DNA of 64,000 bases, from assembly GCF_964656455.1 (NCBI RefSeq), contig NC_135715.1, positions 171,956,437 to 172,020,436 on the forward strand. The letters are read 5' to 3'. Each line of letters starts with the position of its first letter. The first letter of the stretch is position 1. Shown piece after piece: positions 22,478-34,275 of the stretch. This DNA is from Halichoerus grypus (taxonomy: Eukaryota; Chordata; Mammalia; Carnivora; Phocidae). The notes beneath the pieces were generated by a model. That model searched no databases and was not told the origin of the DNA. It saw only the letters and a list, made by a program, of their open reading frames with translations. The translations under genes were made by a program, and so were the position numbers.

Positions 22478-22689
22478 GGGCGCCTGGGTGGCTCAGTTGG
22501 TTAAGCGACTGCCTTCGGCTCAGGTCATGATCCTGGAGTCCCGGGATCGAGTCCCGCATCGGGCTCCCTGTTCGGCAGGGAGTCTGCTTCTCCCTCTGAC
22601 CCTCCTCCCTCTCGTGCTCTCTGTCTCTCATTCTCTCTCTCAAATAAATAAATAAAAAAAATCTTTAAAAAAAAAATAAAAAAAAAAAT
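22478..22689 (+). mobile_element. CAN-SINE, close to consensus
   Basis: This is the best-preserved copy: 'gggcgcctgggtggctcagt', a B-box-like 'gggatcgagtcccgc', CT-rich body and an A-rich tail. A perfect 15-bp target-site duplication aaaaagactttaaca lies at 22463-22477 and 22690-22704. The arctoid-type body ('gaccctcctccctctcgtgc') is the main taxonomic clue in the window. Confidence 0.96.
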
Positions 22690-22704
22690 AAAAAGACTTT
22701 AACA

Positions 22705-23556
22705 TACATAATGTGACTTATATGTACACATTCAATATTTTTAGCTTATTCCAGTACCTGGTATGGGCGGGTTAGTTAATATTTGAAATTCCCTAGCATT
22801 TAAATAATTATTAATAATAAATAGTTTTTAAAAGTGCTAATCAAAAGCTCACAGTCCATAAATAGGCTAATATAATCCGATCATCAGTCTTGTTTTCTGA
22901 TCAATAGCAATGGTCATATTAGTTTAAAAGTAGATTATATTGATTTATTCATGTATTTAACAAATATTTGTTGAGCAACTATGTGAAAACAAGTATTTTT
23001 AGCATCTTTCCTAACTCAATGAACAAAAACAAAGATTTGTATTCCTCTAGCGATCTAAACAGTTTTTAAAGATTGTTTTCATTAATAAGATTAGTGGGTT
23101 TGACTTCTTTTTCCAGCTATGATGGGTTAAATAGTATCTGACTGTCCCCCCAATATAAACAATTAAGTAATTGTCTGCAGACATGGAAAAACAGGGAGCC
23201 CAGGGAAACAAATAAAATGAATCCTACGTGTTGCCCTGGTTTTCTGTCTAGAAGCACTTTCCAGAAAGTAGCACAGAAATGGGGACCCTAAACAAACCAC
23301 AGTGGTCTTGCTGATCAGAACCATGGAGAAGCTGAAATTTCTAGGAAAGAATACTGGAGAGGAAGGTGTTACACAAAGAAAGAACTCAAGAAATCTGCAC
23401 AGGCAGCCTCCTGAGTCAGAAAAATGAAGGGTGACTGTAAGCTGAATAATTCTCTATGCTCACATGCGGCTGGGAGATATCCGAACTCCAAACAGACAAT
23501 GTGGAGACTTCACTGAAGCACTGGTACATTCAAGAGACCCCAGAAGGGCCATGCCT
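22705..23556. other. Unassigned non-coding sequence
   Basis: No gene is recognised. The part at 23140-23520 ('aaacagggagcccagggaaa' and onwards) may be decayed L1 5' sequence, but I cannot confirm this. Confidence 0.4.
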
Positions 23557-23751
23557 TAATAATGAGGTTCAACTATTGTAAATGGGATCGATTCCTCGAT
23601 TTCTCTTTCTGCTGCTTCATAATGGGTATATAGAAATGCAACAGACTTCTGTGCATTGATTTTATATCCTGCAACTTTACTGAATTCCTGTATCAGCCCT
23701 AGCAATTTTTTTGGTGGTCTTTTGGGTTTTCTACATAGAGTATCATGTTGT

Positions 23752-25384
23752 CTATGAAGGGTGAAAGTTTGACTTCTTCCTTGCTGATCTGAATGTTTTT
23801 ATTTCTTTTTGTTGTCTGCTTGCTGAGGCTAGGACTTCCAGTACTATTTTGAACAAAAGTGGTAAGAGTGCACATCCCTGTCCTGTTCCTGACCTTAGGG
23901 GAAAAGCTCTCAGTTTTTCCCCACTGACAATGATATTCACTATGGGTTTTTCATATATGGCTATATTCCCTCTATCCCTACACTGTGAAGAGTTTTAATT
24001 AAAAAAGGATCCTGTACTTTGTCAAATGCTTTTTCTGCATCTATTGAGAGGATCATATGGTTTTTATCCTTTTTTTTATTTAATTAATATGATGTATTAT
24101 GTCGATTGATTTGGGGATGTTGAATCACCCTTGCAGCCCAGGAATAAATCCCACTTGGTCATGGTGAATAATCCTTTTAATGTACTGTTGGATCCTATTG
24201 GCTAGTATCTTGAGAATTTTTGCATCCATGTTCGTTAAGGATATTGGTCTGTAATTCTCCTTTTTAGTGGGGTCTTTGTCTGGTTTGGGGATCAAGGTAA
24301 TGCTGGCCTCACAGAATAAGTTTGAAAGTTTTCTTTCCATTTCTACTTTTTGAAATAGTTTCAGAAGAATAGGTATTAACTCTTCTTTAAATGTTTGGTA
24401 GAATTCCCCTGGGAAGCCATCTGGCCCTGGGCTCTTGTTTGTTGGGAGATTTTTGATTACTGATTCAATTTCCTTGCTGATTATGGGTCTGTTCAGGTTT
24501 TCTATTTCTTTCTGTTTCAGTTTTGGTAGTTTATATGTTTCTAGGAATTTATCCATTTCTTCCATATTACCCGATTTGTTGGCATACAATTGCTCATAAT
24601 ATTCTCTTATAATTGTTTGCATTTCTTTGGTGTTGGTTGTGATCTCTCCTCTTTCATTCATGATTTTATTTATTTGGGTCCTTTCTCTTTTCTTTTTGCT
24701 AAGTCTGACTAGAGGTTTATTGATCTTACTAATGCTTTCAAAGAACCATCCTCTAGTTTCATTGATCTGTTCAGTTTTTACTTCTTATTTCTATATCACT
24801 GATTTCCACTCTAATCTGTATGCTTTCCCTTCTCCTGCTGGCTTTAGGCTTCATTTGCTGTTCTTTTTTTAGCTCATTTAGGTGTAAGGTTAGGTTTGTA
24901 TTTGAGACTTTACTTGCTTCTTGAGGAAGACCTGTATTACTACATACTTCCCTCTAAGGATTGCCTTGGCTGCATTCCAAAGGTTTTGCACTGTCATGTT
25001 TTCATTTTCATTTGCTTTCATGTATTTTTTTTAATCTGTCTTTAATTTCCCGGTTGACCCATTCATTCTTTAGTAAGATGTTCTTTAACCTCCAAGTATT
25101 TGTGGTCCTTCCAAATTTTTCCTGTGGTTGACTTCAAGTTTCATAGCATTGTGTTCTGAAAATATGCATGGTATGATCTCAATCTTTTTGTACCAGTTGA
25201 GGCCTGACTTGTGACCCAGTATGTGATCTATTCTGGAGAGTGTTCTATGTGCACTCGAGAAGAATGTGTATTCTGAGGCTTTAGGATGAAATGCTCTGAA
25301 TATATCTGTGAAGTCCATCTGGTCCAGTGTGTCATTTAAAGCCCCTATTTCCTTGTTGATCTTCTGCTTAGACGATCTGTCCAT
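23752..25384 (-). pseudogene. L1 ORF2 fragment, inverted half
   Basis: Minus-strand frames carry endonuclease pieces ('[18 protein letters not shown]', '[12 protein letters not shown]') and RT pieces ('[15 protein letters not shown]', '[19 protein letters not shown]', '[13 protein letters not shown]'). These pieces lie in different frames. The usual 'PLSP' of RT motif B reads 'ALLP'. Non-functional remains, matching the first half of the twin-primed L1. Confidence 0.88.
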
Positions 25385-25665
25385 TGCTGTGAGTGGGGTA
25401 TTAAAGTCCCCTACTATTATTGTATTATTATCAGTGAGTTTCTTTAAGTTTGTTATTAATTGATATATATATATTTGGCTGCTCCCAAGTTAGGGGCATA
25501 AATATTCACAATTGTTAGATCTTCTTGTTGGATAGACCCCTTTACTATGATATAGTATCCTTCTTCATCTCTTATTACAGTCTTTGGTTTAAAACCTAGT
25601 TTGTCTGATATAAGTATGTCTGATAAACCTCCAGCTTTCTTTTGCTACCCATTAGCATGATAAAT

Positions 25666-27290
25666 TGCTCCAAAAACCATACAATACCTAGGAATAAACC
25701 TAACTAAAGAGGTAAAATATCCATACCCTGAAAACTATAGAGCACATATGAAAGAAATCGAGGGAGACACAAACAAATGGAGAAACATACCATGGTCATG
25801 GATTAGAAAAACAAATATTGTCAAAATGTCTATACTACCCAATGCAATCTGTATCAAAATAACACCAGCATTTTTCAGAGAGCTGGAACAAATAATTCTG
25901 AAATGTATATGGAACCAGAAAATACCATGAATAGCCAAAAGAATGTTGGGGAAAAAAAAAAGAAACTGAAGCAGAGGCATCACAATTCCGGACTTCAAAC
26001 TGTATTACAAACCTGTAATCATCAGGGTGCCTGGGTGGCTCAGTCAGTTAAGCGTCTGCCTTCGTCTCAGGTTATTGATCCCAGCGTCCTGGGACCAAGC
26101 CCCACATCGGGCTCCTTGCTCAGCAGGGAGCCTGCTTCTCCCTCTCCCTCTGCCTGCCACTCCTCCTGCTTGTGCTCTCTCTCTCACTCTCTCTGTATCA
26201 AATAAATAAATAAAATCTTTTTTAAAAAGCTGTAATCATCTAGACAATATGGTACTGGCACAAAAACAGACACATACATCAATGGAACAGAATAGAGAAC
26301 CCAGAAATGGACCCTCAACTATATGGTCAACTGGTCTTTGACAAAGCAGGAAAGAATATTCAATGGAAAAAAAGATAGTCTCTTCAACAAATGATGTTGG
26401 GAAAACTGGACAGTCACATGCAGAAGAATGAAACTGGACCATTTTCTTACACCATACACAAAAATAAATTCAAAATGAATGAAAGACCTAAATGTGAGAT
26501 AGGAATCCATCAAAATCGTAGACAAGAACACAGCCAGCAATCTCCTTGACCTTGGCCACAGCAACTTCTTGCTAGACACATCTTCAGAGGCAAAAGAAAC
26601 GAAAGCAAAAATGAACTATTTATCTATCAAAATAAAAAGCTTCTGCACAGCAAAGAAAACAAGCCACAAATCTAAAAGGCAACCTATGGAATGGGGAAGT
26701 ATATTGGCAAATGACACATCAGATAAAGTGCTGGTATCCAAAATCTATAAAGAATTTATCAAACTCAACACCCAAAGAACAAATAATCCAGTTAAGAAAT
26801 GGGCAGAAGACATAAACAGATATTTCTCCAAAGAAGACATACAAATGGCTAACAGACACACGAAAAAACTCTCAACATTACTAATCATCAGGAAAATACA
26901 AATCAAAACCACAATGAGATTCCACCTCACACCAATCAGAATGGCTAAAATTAGCAACTCAGGAAACAACAGATATTGGCAAGGATGAAGAGAAAGGGGA
27001 ACCCTTTTGCACTGTTGGTGGAAATGCAAGATGGTGCGGCCACTCTGGAAAACAGTATGGAGGTTCCTCAAAAAGTTAAAAATAGAACTATTTTACAACT
27101 CAGCAATTGGACCACTAGGTATTTATTCAAAGATACAAAAATAGTGATTCAAGTGAGCACATGCACCCCAATCTTTATAGCAGCAATGTCCACAATAGCC
27201 AAAATATGGAAAGAGCCCAGAAGTCTATCGACTGATGAATGGATAAAGAAGATAGTGGATTACTCAGCCATCAAAAAGAACTAAATCTTG
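25666..27290 (+). pseudogene. L1 ORF2 C-terminal fragment, forward half
   Basis: Plus-strand frames carry '[19 protein letters not shown]' and 'FCTAKKTSHKSKRQPMEWG' and reach the end region with 'MSTIAKIWKEPRSLSTDEWI'. They are split by stops and by the CAN-SINE at 26024. Non-functional. Confidence 0.88.
26024..26229 (+). mobile_element. CAN-SINE inserted in the twin-primed L1
   Basis: Head 'agggtgcctgggtggctcag', CT-rich body and (AAAT)n-A tail. Target-site duplication ctgtaatcatc at 26013-26023 and 26230-26240. Flanking sequence on both sides is L1 ORF2, so the SINE is younger than the L1. Confidence 0.94.
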
Positions 27291-27889
27291 CCATTTGCAA
27301 CAATGTGGATGGAACTAGAGGGTATTATGCTAAGCAAAATAAGTCAGTCAGAGAAAGAAAAATACCATATGATGTCACTCAAATGTGGAATTTAAGAAAC
27401 AAAACTGATGAACATAAATAGATATAAATAAGATTAAAAAATAATAAAATAAATAAAATATATAAATAAACATAAATAAAATAAGATAAAGACAGAGAGG
27501 GAGGCAAACCATAAGAGACTCTTAACTATAGGAAACAAACTCAGAGTTGCTAGGGAAGAGGTTGGGGGGAGGACGTGGTAATTGGGTGATGGGCATTAAG
27601 GAGGGCACTTGATATAATGAGGACTGGGTGTTAAATGCAACTGATGAACCACTAAATTCTACCCCTGAAACTAATAATACATGATATGTTAACTAACTTG
27701 AATTTAAACAAAATCTAAAATAATAGTAATAATAATAATAATAATGAGGTTAAATTAGTCGTACAGTAACGACTACACAAAACTCACTTTAACAAAGATT
27801 AAGAACAAGCCTCAAAAGTATCATACTATCTCATCTGCCTGACAAAACAAAATTTAACATTCTTTCTAAAAAAGACAACAAAATTTTGA

Positions 27890-28810
27890 TTCTCAATAAT
27901 GTAATATTACATTGTCTGGCATCCCATCGATAATTACTAGACATGTTAAAAAGCAGAAAAATGTGATCCATAACCAGCAAAAAAAAAAAAAAAAAAAAAA
28001 AAAGCCAATCAAATGAAAAAGACACAGAATGCCAGAGAAAGGAATTAGTACACAAAAACTTTAAAACAGCTATTATAAATATGTTCTAATATTTAAAGAA
28101 AACCATAAACAAAATAAAGAAATGGAACCTATAAGAAATAGGAACTTCTAAAAATAAAAGGTACAGTATCTGAAATGATGTTTACAGTATTTACTTAATA
28201 TCAAATTAAACACTACACTCACTTGAAGATACAGCAAAAGAAACCATCCAAACTGAATCACAGAAAGAAAAAAAAAATAGCAAACAGTTACCTATGGAAC
28301 AGTACCAAGAGTTCTAGTATATGTGAAATTAAAGTATTGAAATTCAGTAAGGGATGGAAGAAGAGAGTAAGAGAATTAATGGACAAAATTTTTCAAATCT
28401 GTTGAAAACTGTGAACTTACAGAGATCCAATATGCTCAACGAACCCCAAACAGGCACATCATAATCAAATTGCTGAAAACCAGTGATGAAAAGACAGTCT
28501 TAGAAAGCAGTCAGAGAAAGAAGACACATTACTTAAAGAAAAGCAAAGGGGGAATTACACTGACTAATCATCAGAAATGACTGAAGCCAAAAAGACAATA
28601 GGATGGCACCTTTAAAATAAAGGGGGGAAAAACTATCAATCTAAAATTCTATACTCAGTGAAAGTATACTTTAAAGATGAAGGGAAAATAAAGGCTTTTA
28701 TTAGACAACAAAAGAGAGAGAGAGAGAAATGCCACTATTAAAGGAAGATCTTCAGATTGAAATAAAAGGAAACCTCATAGAAACTCAAGTCTATGTAATA
28801 GAATGAAGAA
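27890..28810 (+). repeat. Old L1M 5'/ORF1-region relic
   Basis: 'aattactagacatgttaaa', 'agacacagaatgccagagaa', 'aaaacagctattataaatat', 'aattgctgaaaaccagtga' and 'aagcagtcagagaaagaaga' fall in the order seen in old L1 ORF1-region sequence. A run of about 24 A begins near 27980. No reading frame is kept. Confidence 0.55.
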
Positions 28811-29785
28811 AGCTGGACATGGCTAGTATATAAATAATATATGACTTGTATTTTCTAATTTTTTAACCTATCAAAAATAATAATATATTATGAGGCTTAT
28901 ACCATATGAAGAAATACAATGATAACAATGATAGCAAAAGGAACAGGAGGAAGAAGTAGAAATACATTATTAAATATTCTTATGTATGAAGCAGTATATT
29001 AAGGCAGATCTGCTAAGTTAAAATAAAGATATTATAAATATGCAATAGCCAATAAAAAATTCAGAAAGAGGTAAATCCAAAAAGCTAACTACAGTGATAA
29101 AATAAAATAACTAATCTATTATTTATATATTTATATAATATATGAATGTATGTAATATATGAAGAAATGTCCATAGAGTCCAAATATTCAGACAAATATT
29201 ACATTATTTGTCTGAATTTTGTTTTGTTTGTGGTATCTGTCAGCTCCACAAAAATGCGTGATTTTTTTTGTGATTTTTTTTCTCTTTCTAAATACCCACT
29301 TTTATCCCTAGTTGTATACTTGGAATTTGGTGTTATTTTTTTCTTAAAGAGAGTTCTCAGAATTATTTAAGCTTTAGTCCACACAAGACCTGTAGGTAAA
29401 GTGCTCAGAGGGCCTGTTAGAACAAAGAGCTGGTTCTCCCTCCCATTTCCAGAATAGGCTGTCTGTTTTTGTGCCTTCCTTGCTAATAAAAGTTTTTATA
29501 CGTGACATAATTGGGTCTAAAACTTATTTCCAGTGTAATATACTACTCAGTAAGGAGGTTGTCAGGGAGGAGACCAAAGCAGAATAGCCATACAATTTAT
29601 CATCCAAGTAGGATACTTTTAAGAGTGCTCAACTACTAACTGAATGGGACACCAGGAAACCGGAACAAATAGTCTGGTCCAAGCAAACTGAACCAGCATC
29701 CCCTTGCTTCCTTTAACTACTGGACGCTACAAAAAGCCTCAAAAAGAACTTTTAACAAACTAAATGGGCTTAGGTTGGTTTGTAA
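28811..29785. other. Unassigned AT-rich sequence
   Basis: AT-rich, with no recognised gene. The frame at 29146-29370 shows no domain. Confidence 0.45.
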
Positions 29786-30085
29786 GTTAGAATATATATA
29801 TGCATGTATATACACATGAATTTATATATGTACATGTATACCTACATGCATCTGCATGTATGTGTATCTGTGCCCATATACTTAGGTCTATACAATGTAT
29901 GCATCTGTATCTGCAAGTGTCTACGTGTGCACCTGTATGTATATATGGACATGCTTTACAAATTCAAACTGTTTTGTGTACGTTTATATGTGTATATGTA
30001 CAAATATATGTATATATACATGCATGTACATGTGTGTATATACATGTGTATGCATGTACATACATATAGATGTGTATGTATTTTT
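29786..30085. repeat. Degenerate (TATG/TACATG)n low-complexity block
   Basis: About 300 bp are built from TATA, TGTA, CATG and TACATG units with long stretches of near-alternating pyrimidine-purine. The overlapping Cys/Tyr/Met/Val-rich open frames here are by-products of the repeat and not genes. Confidence 0.85.
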
Positions 30086-30995
30086 TCAAAAATAAAAACA
30101 AAATCTGATGATTTTTTTTAATAACTTGACCATCATTTCAGGAATGTACTCTCTTTGGGAACAATTTAAGACATGTTTTTAGTGTCATTTTGTACTCAAA
30201 AGACACAGATACCCAAAGACAAAATTAGGGACTTTTAAAGAAAGAATAATTCTTATTTGCATTATTTGTCTTCCTTAGGAAAGCCAGTTCTCTATTATTA
30301 GCACAGTAGGAAAACTACAAGCACCAATGCTTTCTCAGAACTCTGTCAAGGCCGAGGTGAAAATGGGTGATAAGGGAGATATTTAAAGGGTTCTAAAAGC
30401 AAGAGCAACATTAGGTGTTTCTGGGTGTCTGTTCTCTCTGTATCCCATCCCCAAATCTCCCTCTTTCTATACAACTATCCCCAAAAGAATATGCTTCAGG
30501 AGCAGCATCTCATGAAGTAAGGAAATACGATTAGAGTTCTCACAATCCTGTATTTGGTATAATTTCCTTACTCTCGAATTTGAAGACAGATATTGCCATA
30601 AAAAAACTCATCAGAATCTTGGCATATGGTTTTTAATTTCTGAAAATCTCAAATATCACCGACTGATTGTGTCTATTTCCTATTTGGAAAGGAATCTATA
30701 TCTCACATTTCCCAAAACAGTCGCAAATGGGCTTTCATAAGAAGAGCTTCTCAACACACATCAGTCAACACAGGTTTCCAAATGTAAGGTGACAGCAGAG
30801 TCCTTAGGAGAAAATACACACTTGGTGTGACTTCACATTCAAGTGGCTTTTCAGTTTCTATTTGACAGTATGTTAAAGGTAGTGAAAAGTGAAGATGTGC
30901 AACACAGAGAAAACAAAACCGCTCAATCCTTACTGTCCATGATTAAATCAAGTTTTAGATTAAGAAAAGTTTTTTTTTTTTTAATGGAGTCTTTT
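30086..30995. other. Unassigned, single-copy-looking sequence
   Basis: No repeat family is recognised. Composition is balanced and not simple-sequence. A possible place for conserved non-coding DNA, which only alignment could show. Confidence 0.45.
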
Positions 30996-31105
30996 GGGGA
31001 CACGTGGTAGGTTCAGTAGATGGAGCATGCGACTCTTCATCTTGGGGCTGTGAGTTTGAGCCCCACATTGGGTGTGGAGATTACTTAAAAATAAAATATT
31101 TAGGG
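30996..31105 (+). mobile_element. Short CAN-SINE-type element (tRNA-related head only)
   Basis: 'ggttcagtagatggagcatg', 'cgactcttcatcttggggct', the B-box-like 'gtgagtttgagccccac' and the ending 'gagattacttaaaaataaaa' form a short SINE that lacks the CT-rich body of the longer type. Confidence 0.75.
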
Positions 31106-31300
31106 GTACCTGGGTAGCTCAGTTGGTTAAGCGTCCCATTGGATTTTCTCAGGTCATGATCTCAGGGTCATGGGATCGAGCCCACATGAGGTACTGCACT
31201 CAGCACGGAGTCTTCTTGTCCCTCTCGCTCTGTTCCTCCTGCTGCTTGCTCTCTCTCTCTCTCTCTCTCAAAAAATAAATAAATAAATAAAGCCTTTCAA
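31106..31300 (+). mobile_element. CAN-SINE
   Basis: 'aggggtacctgggtagctca' head, CT-rich body and (AAAT)n tail. It begins inside the A-rich tail of the preceding short SINE. A clean target-site duplication is not visible, probably because the target is itself A-rich. Confidence 0.9.
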
Positions 31301-31565
31301 CAAATAAAAATAAAAATAAATCCTTTAAAAAAATAGACTCTTGTGCCTATGACTGTCATGAAAAATAAATTCAAAAACAGTTCAGTTTTAATGGAAGTTG
31401 GAATGCAGTCAAGAGAACTGTATGGGGTTTTTTTTGGAGGCTTTAGTAAAAATAGTATTGGGTTTATCTTCTGTTTTGTCAATATCTCTAATACTCTGTA
31501 CCAAGTATAGCTGTCATTGTCCCCATTATCATCATCAGCAACAACCCTGAAGGGAAATTTCCTGT

Positions 31566-31673
31566 GGATGGATGAATAGATGGATGGATGGAAGGAAGGG
31601 AGGGAGGGAGGGAGGAAGGAAGGAAGGAAGGAAGGAAGGAAGGAAGGAAGGAAGGAAGGAAGGAAGGAAAGGA
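31566..31673 (+). repeat. (GATG)n-(GGGA)n-(GGAA)n microsatellite
   Basis: GATG units are followed by an unbroken purine run at 31590-31673. The open frames in Lys/Arg/Gly/Glu or Leu/Pro/Ser/Phe across it are repeat artefacts. Confidence 0.95.
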
Positions 31674-31989
31674 TCACAGAAGTTTAGGGAACTGAAAGCT
31701 GCTGATTGGCTCTGCCAGTCAGTACAGAGCCTGGATTTTGACTCGGACCTCCTCCTCCACAAGGGCCCATGGTGCTTATTCACTCTCTCTTCTGCAACTC
31801 TTGGTTCTTTTTCTTATTACCTTTTTTCTTTTTGTCTTCATTTCCTTATCTTAGGTACACAGAATTAAGTTAATGGTGCTCTGCTTATGGCACACCATCA
31901 TCCCTAGTTTATTTACTTTGCTTTATTTCATTATCTATCTGCTTTGTTTCTCTGTCCACATTGCATTCCCTGTCCCCATCTTTAGATAC

Positions 31990-33660
31990 CTACTTCACTG
32001 TATTTAAAGTAGCCCCTAATATACTGTCCTCATATATATTAGATTAATATGCATCCTTAAAATATTTTTGTGTTTTACAAAATTTCACAAATGATACCAG
32101 ATTTAGATTTAAATCTCATAATGAATTAGCTTTTTTTTTACTTATATTGTTCTTGAGTTCTAACCATATTGTTATTTATTAATCTAGATGATTAATTCTT
32201 TTTTTTTTTTTTTATAATAATGTACCATGTGGTTATACCACAGTTTAGGTCCCATTCCCTTAGAGACTGTCATCTATCAAGAACCAAATGTTGCCCAATA
32301 AAAATGTTGCTGTGGGCTTCCTCAAACATGTCTCCTTAAGGTTCTGTGCCAGAGTTTCTCTGAGGTATATACACAGGAATGGGCTTGTGAGCTCTAGAGG
32401 TACATCCATATTTAATGTCATGAAGCACTGTCAGGATGGATACTCCTTAAATGACTATATATAAGAATTCCTGCCACCATGGGCTCCACATCCTCACCAT
32501 GACTTTCTCACTTTTGATGTTTGGCAAAATTAGAGTTGTTCATAAATTTAATTTGCATTTCTCTAATTATTAAAAAATTGAACATCTCTTTATATACTTC
32601 TTAACCATTTAATTTCCCTTTCTCTGAATTACCTATTCCTTGTCTTTGCCCAATTCTCTATTGGGTTTTCTTTTTTTCCTTGTGTATTTGCAGACATGTC
32701 CTCTATGTTCTATGTATAGAACATATTCTTATATTTTAACATAACATATTCTTATATTTTAGAAATTGCAAATATCTCATCTCAATCTAGCATCATATTT
32801 TAACTTGTTTATGGCAAATTTTGCTTAACAAAAAAAGTTAATTTGTGATAAAATTCCAACACATGAAGTTTTACCTGATGCTTTGTGCTTTGGGGAATCT
32901 GATTTTTTGTAAGTCCTTCCACAACCCAAGGTCATAAAGACATTATCATATATTGCATTATATTTAGCTTTATAATTTTATTTTCATCAGTCTAAATCTT
33001 TTACTCATCTGAGGTCCATACTGTATTAGTGATCCAATTTTATTTTTTCTCTCTGTAGAGAAACAGTTTATCCAAGATCATCTATTAATAATCTATCCTA
33101 TACCTACTGATTTATAATGCTGTAACTATTGTATCCCAAATTCCCATATGTGTGTGGATCTATTTCCAGGCTCTTTATATTTTTTCATTAGTCAATTCTC
33201 TTTTCCTGTGCCAGTACCATCTTGTTTTTCTTTCTTTGTAATATATCCCAGTATTTGATAAGAGTTTATGTTTATTCATGGACTTTTAATTTTTCATCTA
33301 AATTTTAGAAAACTATATTCTCAAAGTTCATCAAAGAATCCTTTAGTAATTCTAATTGGATTTGCATTGAGTTTAAGATTAATTTGGGGGGACAAATACA
33401 TCTTTACCACGTTACATGACCTCAACCTTGAATATACTATATCTCCTGACTTATTAAGTTTTCTTTTATTAACTTATAACTTTAAAAAATTGTTCTACTT
33501 GAAAATCTTGTACATTCTATTAGGATTATTGGGCATTTTATAATTTCTGTTGTTATAATGAAATGTATCTTATTTTCTTATATGTTCTAATTAGTTTTTA
33601 TTATATTTTGCAGGAGAATGCTATTGACTTCTGTATGTAAAACTCGTATCCACCATTTTT
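31990..33660 (-). repeat. Ancient L1M ORF2 relic, reverse orientation
   Basis: Read on the plus strand: 'tttgcatttctctaattatt' with 'aaaaattgaacatctcttta', 'ttgcccaattctctattggg', 'tgtgccagtaccatcttg', 'attggatttgcattgagttt'. This is the reverse complement of L1 ORF2 from its end toward the RT domain, in the correct order but heavily diverged. Confidence 0.65.
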
Positions 33661-33715
33661 GCTTTAGGTCTTTTCTCCCTTCCATTAACTCTTTTTTTCT
33701 CTTTCTGGGGTTTCT

Positions 33716-33920
33716 GGAGTGCATGGGTGGCTCAGTCAGTTGGGTGTCCAACTCTTGGTTTCAGCTCTGGTCATGATCTTAGGATCATGAGATTAGCCCC
33801 AACTCCACATTGGGCTCTGCACCTGATGGAGAGTCTGCTTGAGATTCTCTCTCCTTCAGCCCCTCCCCCCACTCATGTTCTCACTTGCTCTCTCTTTCTC
33901 TAGCATAAGTAAATATTTTT
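33716..33920 (+). mobile_element. CAN-SINE, diverged
   Basis: 'gcatgggtggctcagtcagt' head, 'ggtcatgatcttaggatcat' middle, CT-rich body and a short AAAT-like end. Target-site duplication not resolved. Confidence 0.88.
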
Positions 33921-34074
33921 AAGAGAGTTATTGACATTTCTACCTCTAGCCTTCATATTTCTTAATTTTTCTTTCATTCTTCCCATTTATTACCCTTTTC
34001 TGATGCCTTCACAGACTCCCTCAATCTGATATTCCAGTTTATTATTCTTACGTCAGCTGTACTCATTCTTCACT

Positions 34075-34275
34075 TTACCCCATCCACTGAGTTACTTCCC
34101 CAGCTCAAATGTAAACTGAAGTCCACTGAGTAATTGATGCCACATAGTGTAAAAGAATCACCCAGGTGATCTCTGCCCAAATTCCTGATGCACAAAATTG
34201 TGTGATAATAAAATATCTTCTTAAAGATTTCATAAGTTTGGCACAGTTTGTCACCCAACTGATAACCAGTTCATC
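34075..34275 (+). repeat. MLT1-like LTR 3' part
   Basis: 'ctctgcccaaattcctgatg', 'cacaaaattgtgtgataata' and 'gtttggcacagtttgtcacc' resemble the end of MaLR LTRs. Fragment only. Confidence 0.45.

Larger units (their letters stand above)
23570..27738. mobile_element. 4.2-kb L1 with large 5' inversion (twin priming)
   Basis: Bases 23570 to about 25664 are L1 ORF2 on the minus strand, from about residue 62 in the endonuclease domain to just after the RT core. Bases of about 25666-27738 continue from that exact point on the plus strand through the ORF2 C-terminus ('[10 protein letters not shown]'-like) and the 3'UTR. The two halves abut with little or no loss. The tail is an (AAT)n run rather than pure A. 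The duplication taataatgaggtt lies at 23557-23569 and 27739-27751. Many stops and frameshifts break both halves. A CAN-SINE at 26024-26229 inserted later. Confidence 0.93.

Noticed and set aside
22478..22689. tRNA gene (A- and B-box-like sequences)
   Set aside because: The boxes belong to the tRNA-derived head of a CAN-SINE with a tail and target-site duplication; the cloverleaf is not complete. The same applies to the other SINEs.
29800..30121. Three overlapping Cys/Tyr/Met/Val-rich open frames
   Set aside because: They are by-products of the TACATG/TATG repeat. Near-alternating bases give similar peptides in several frames at once.
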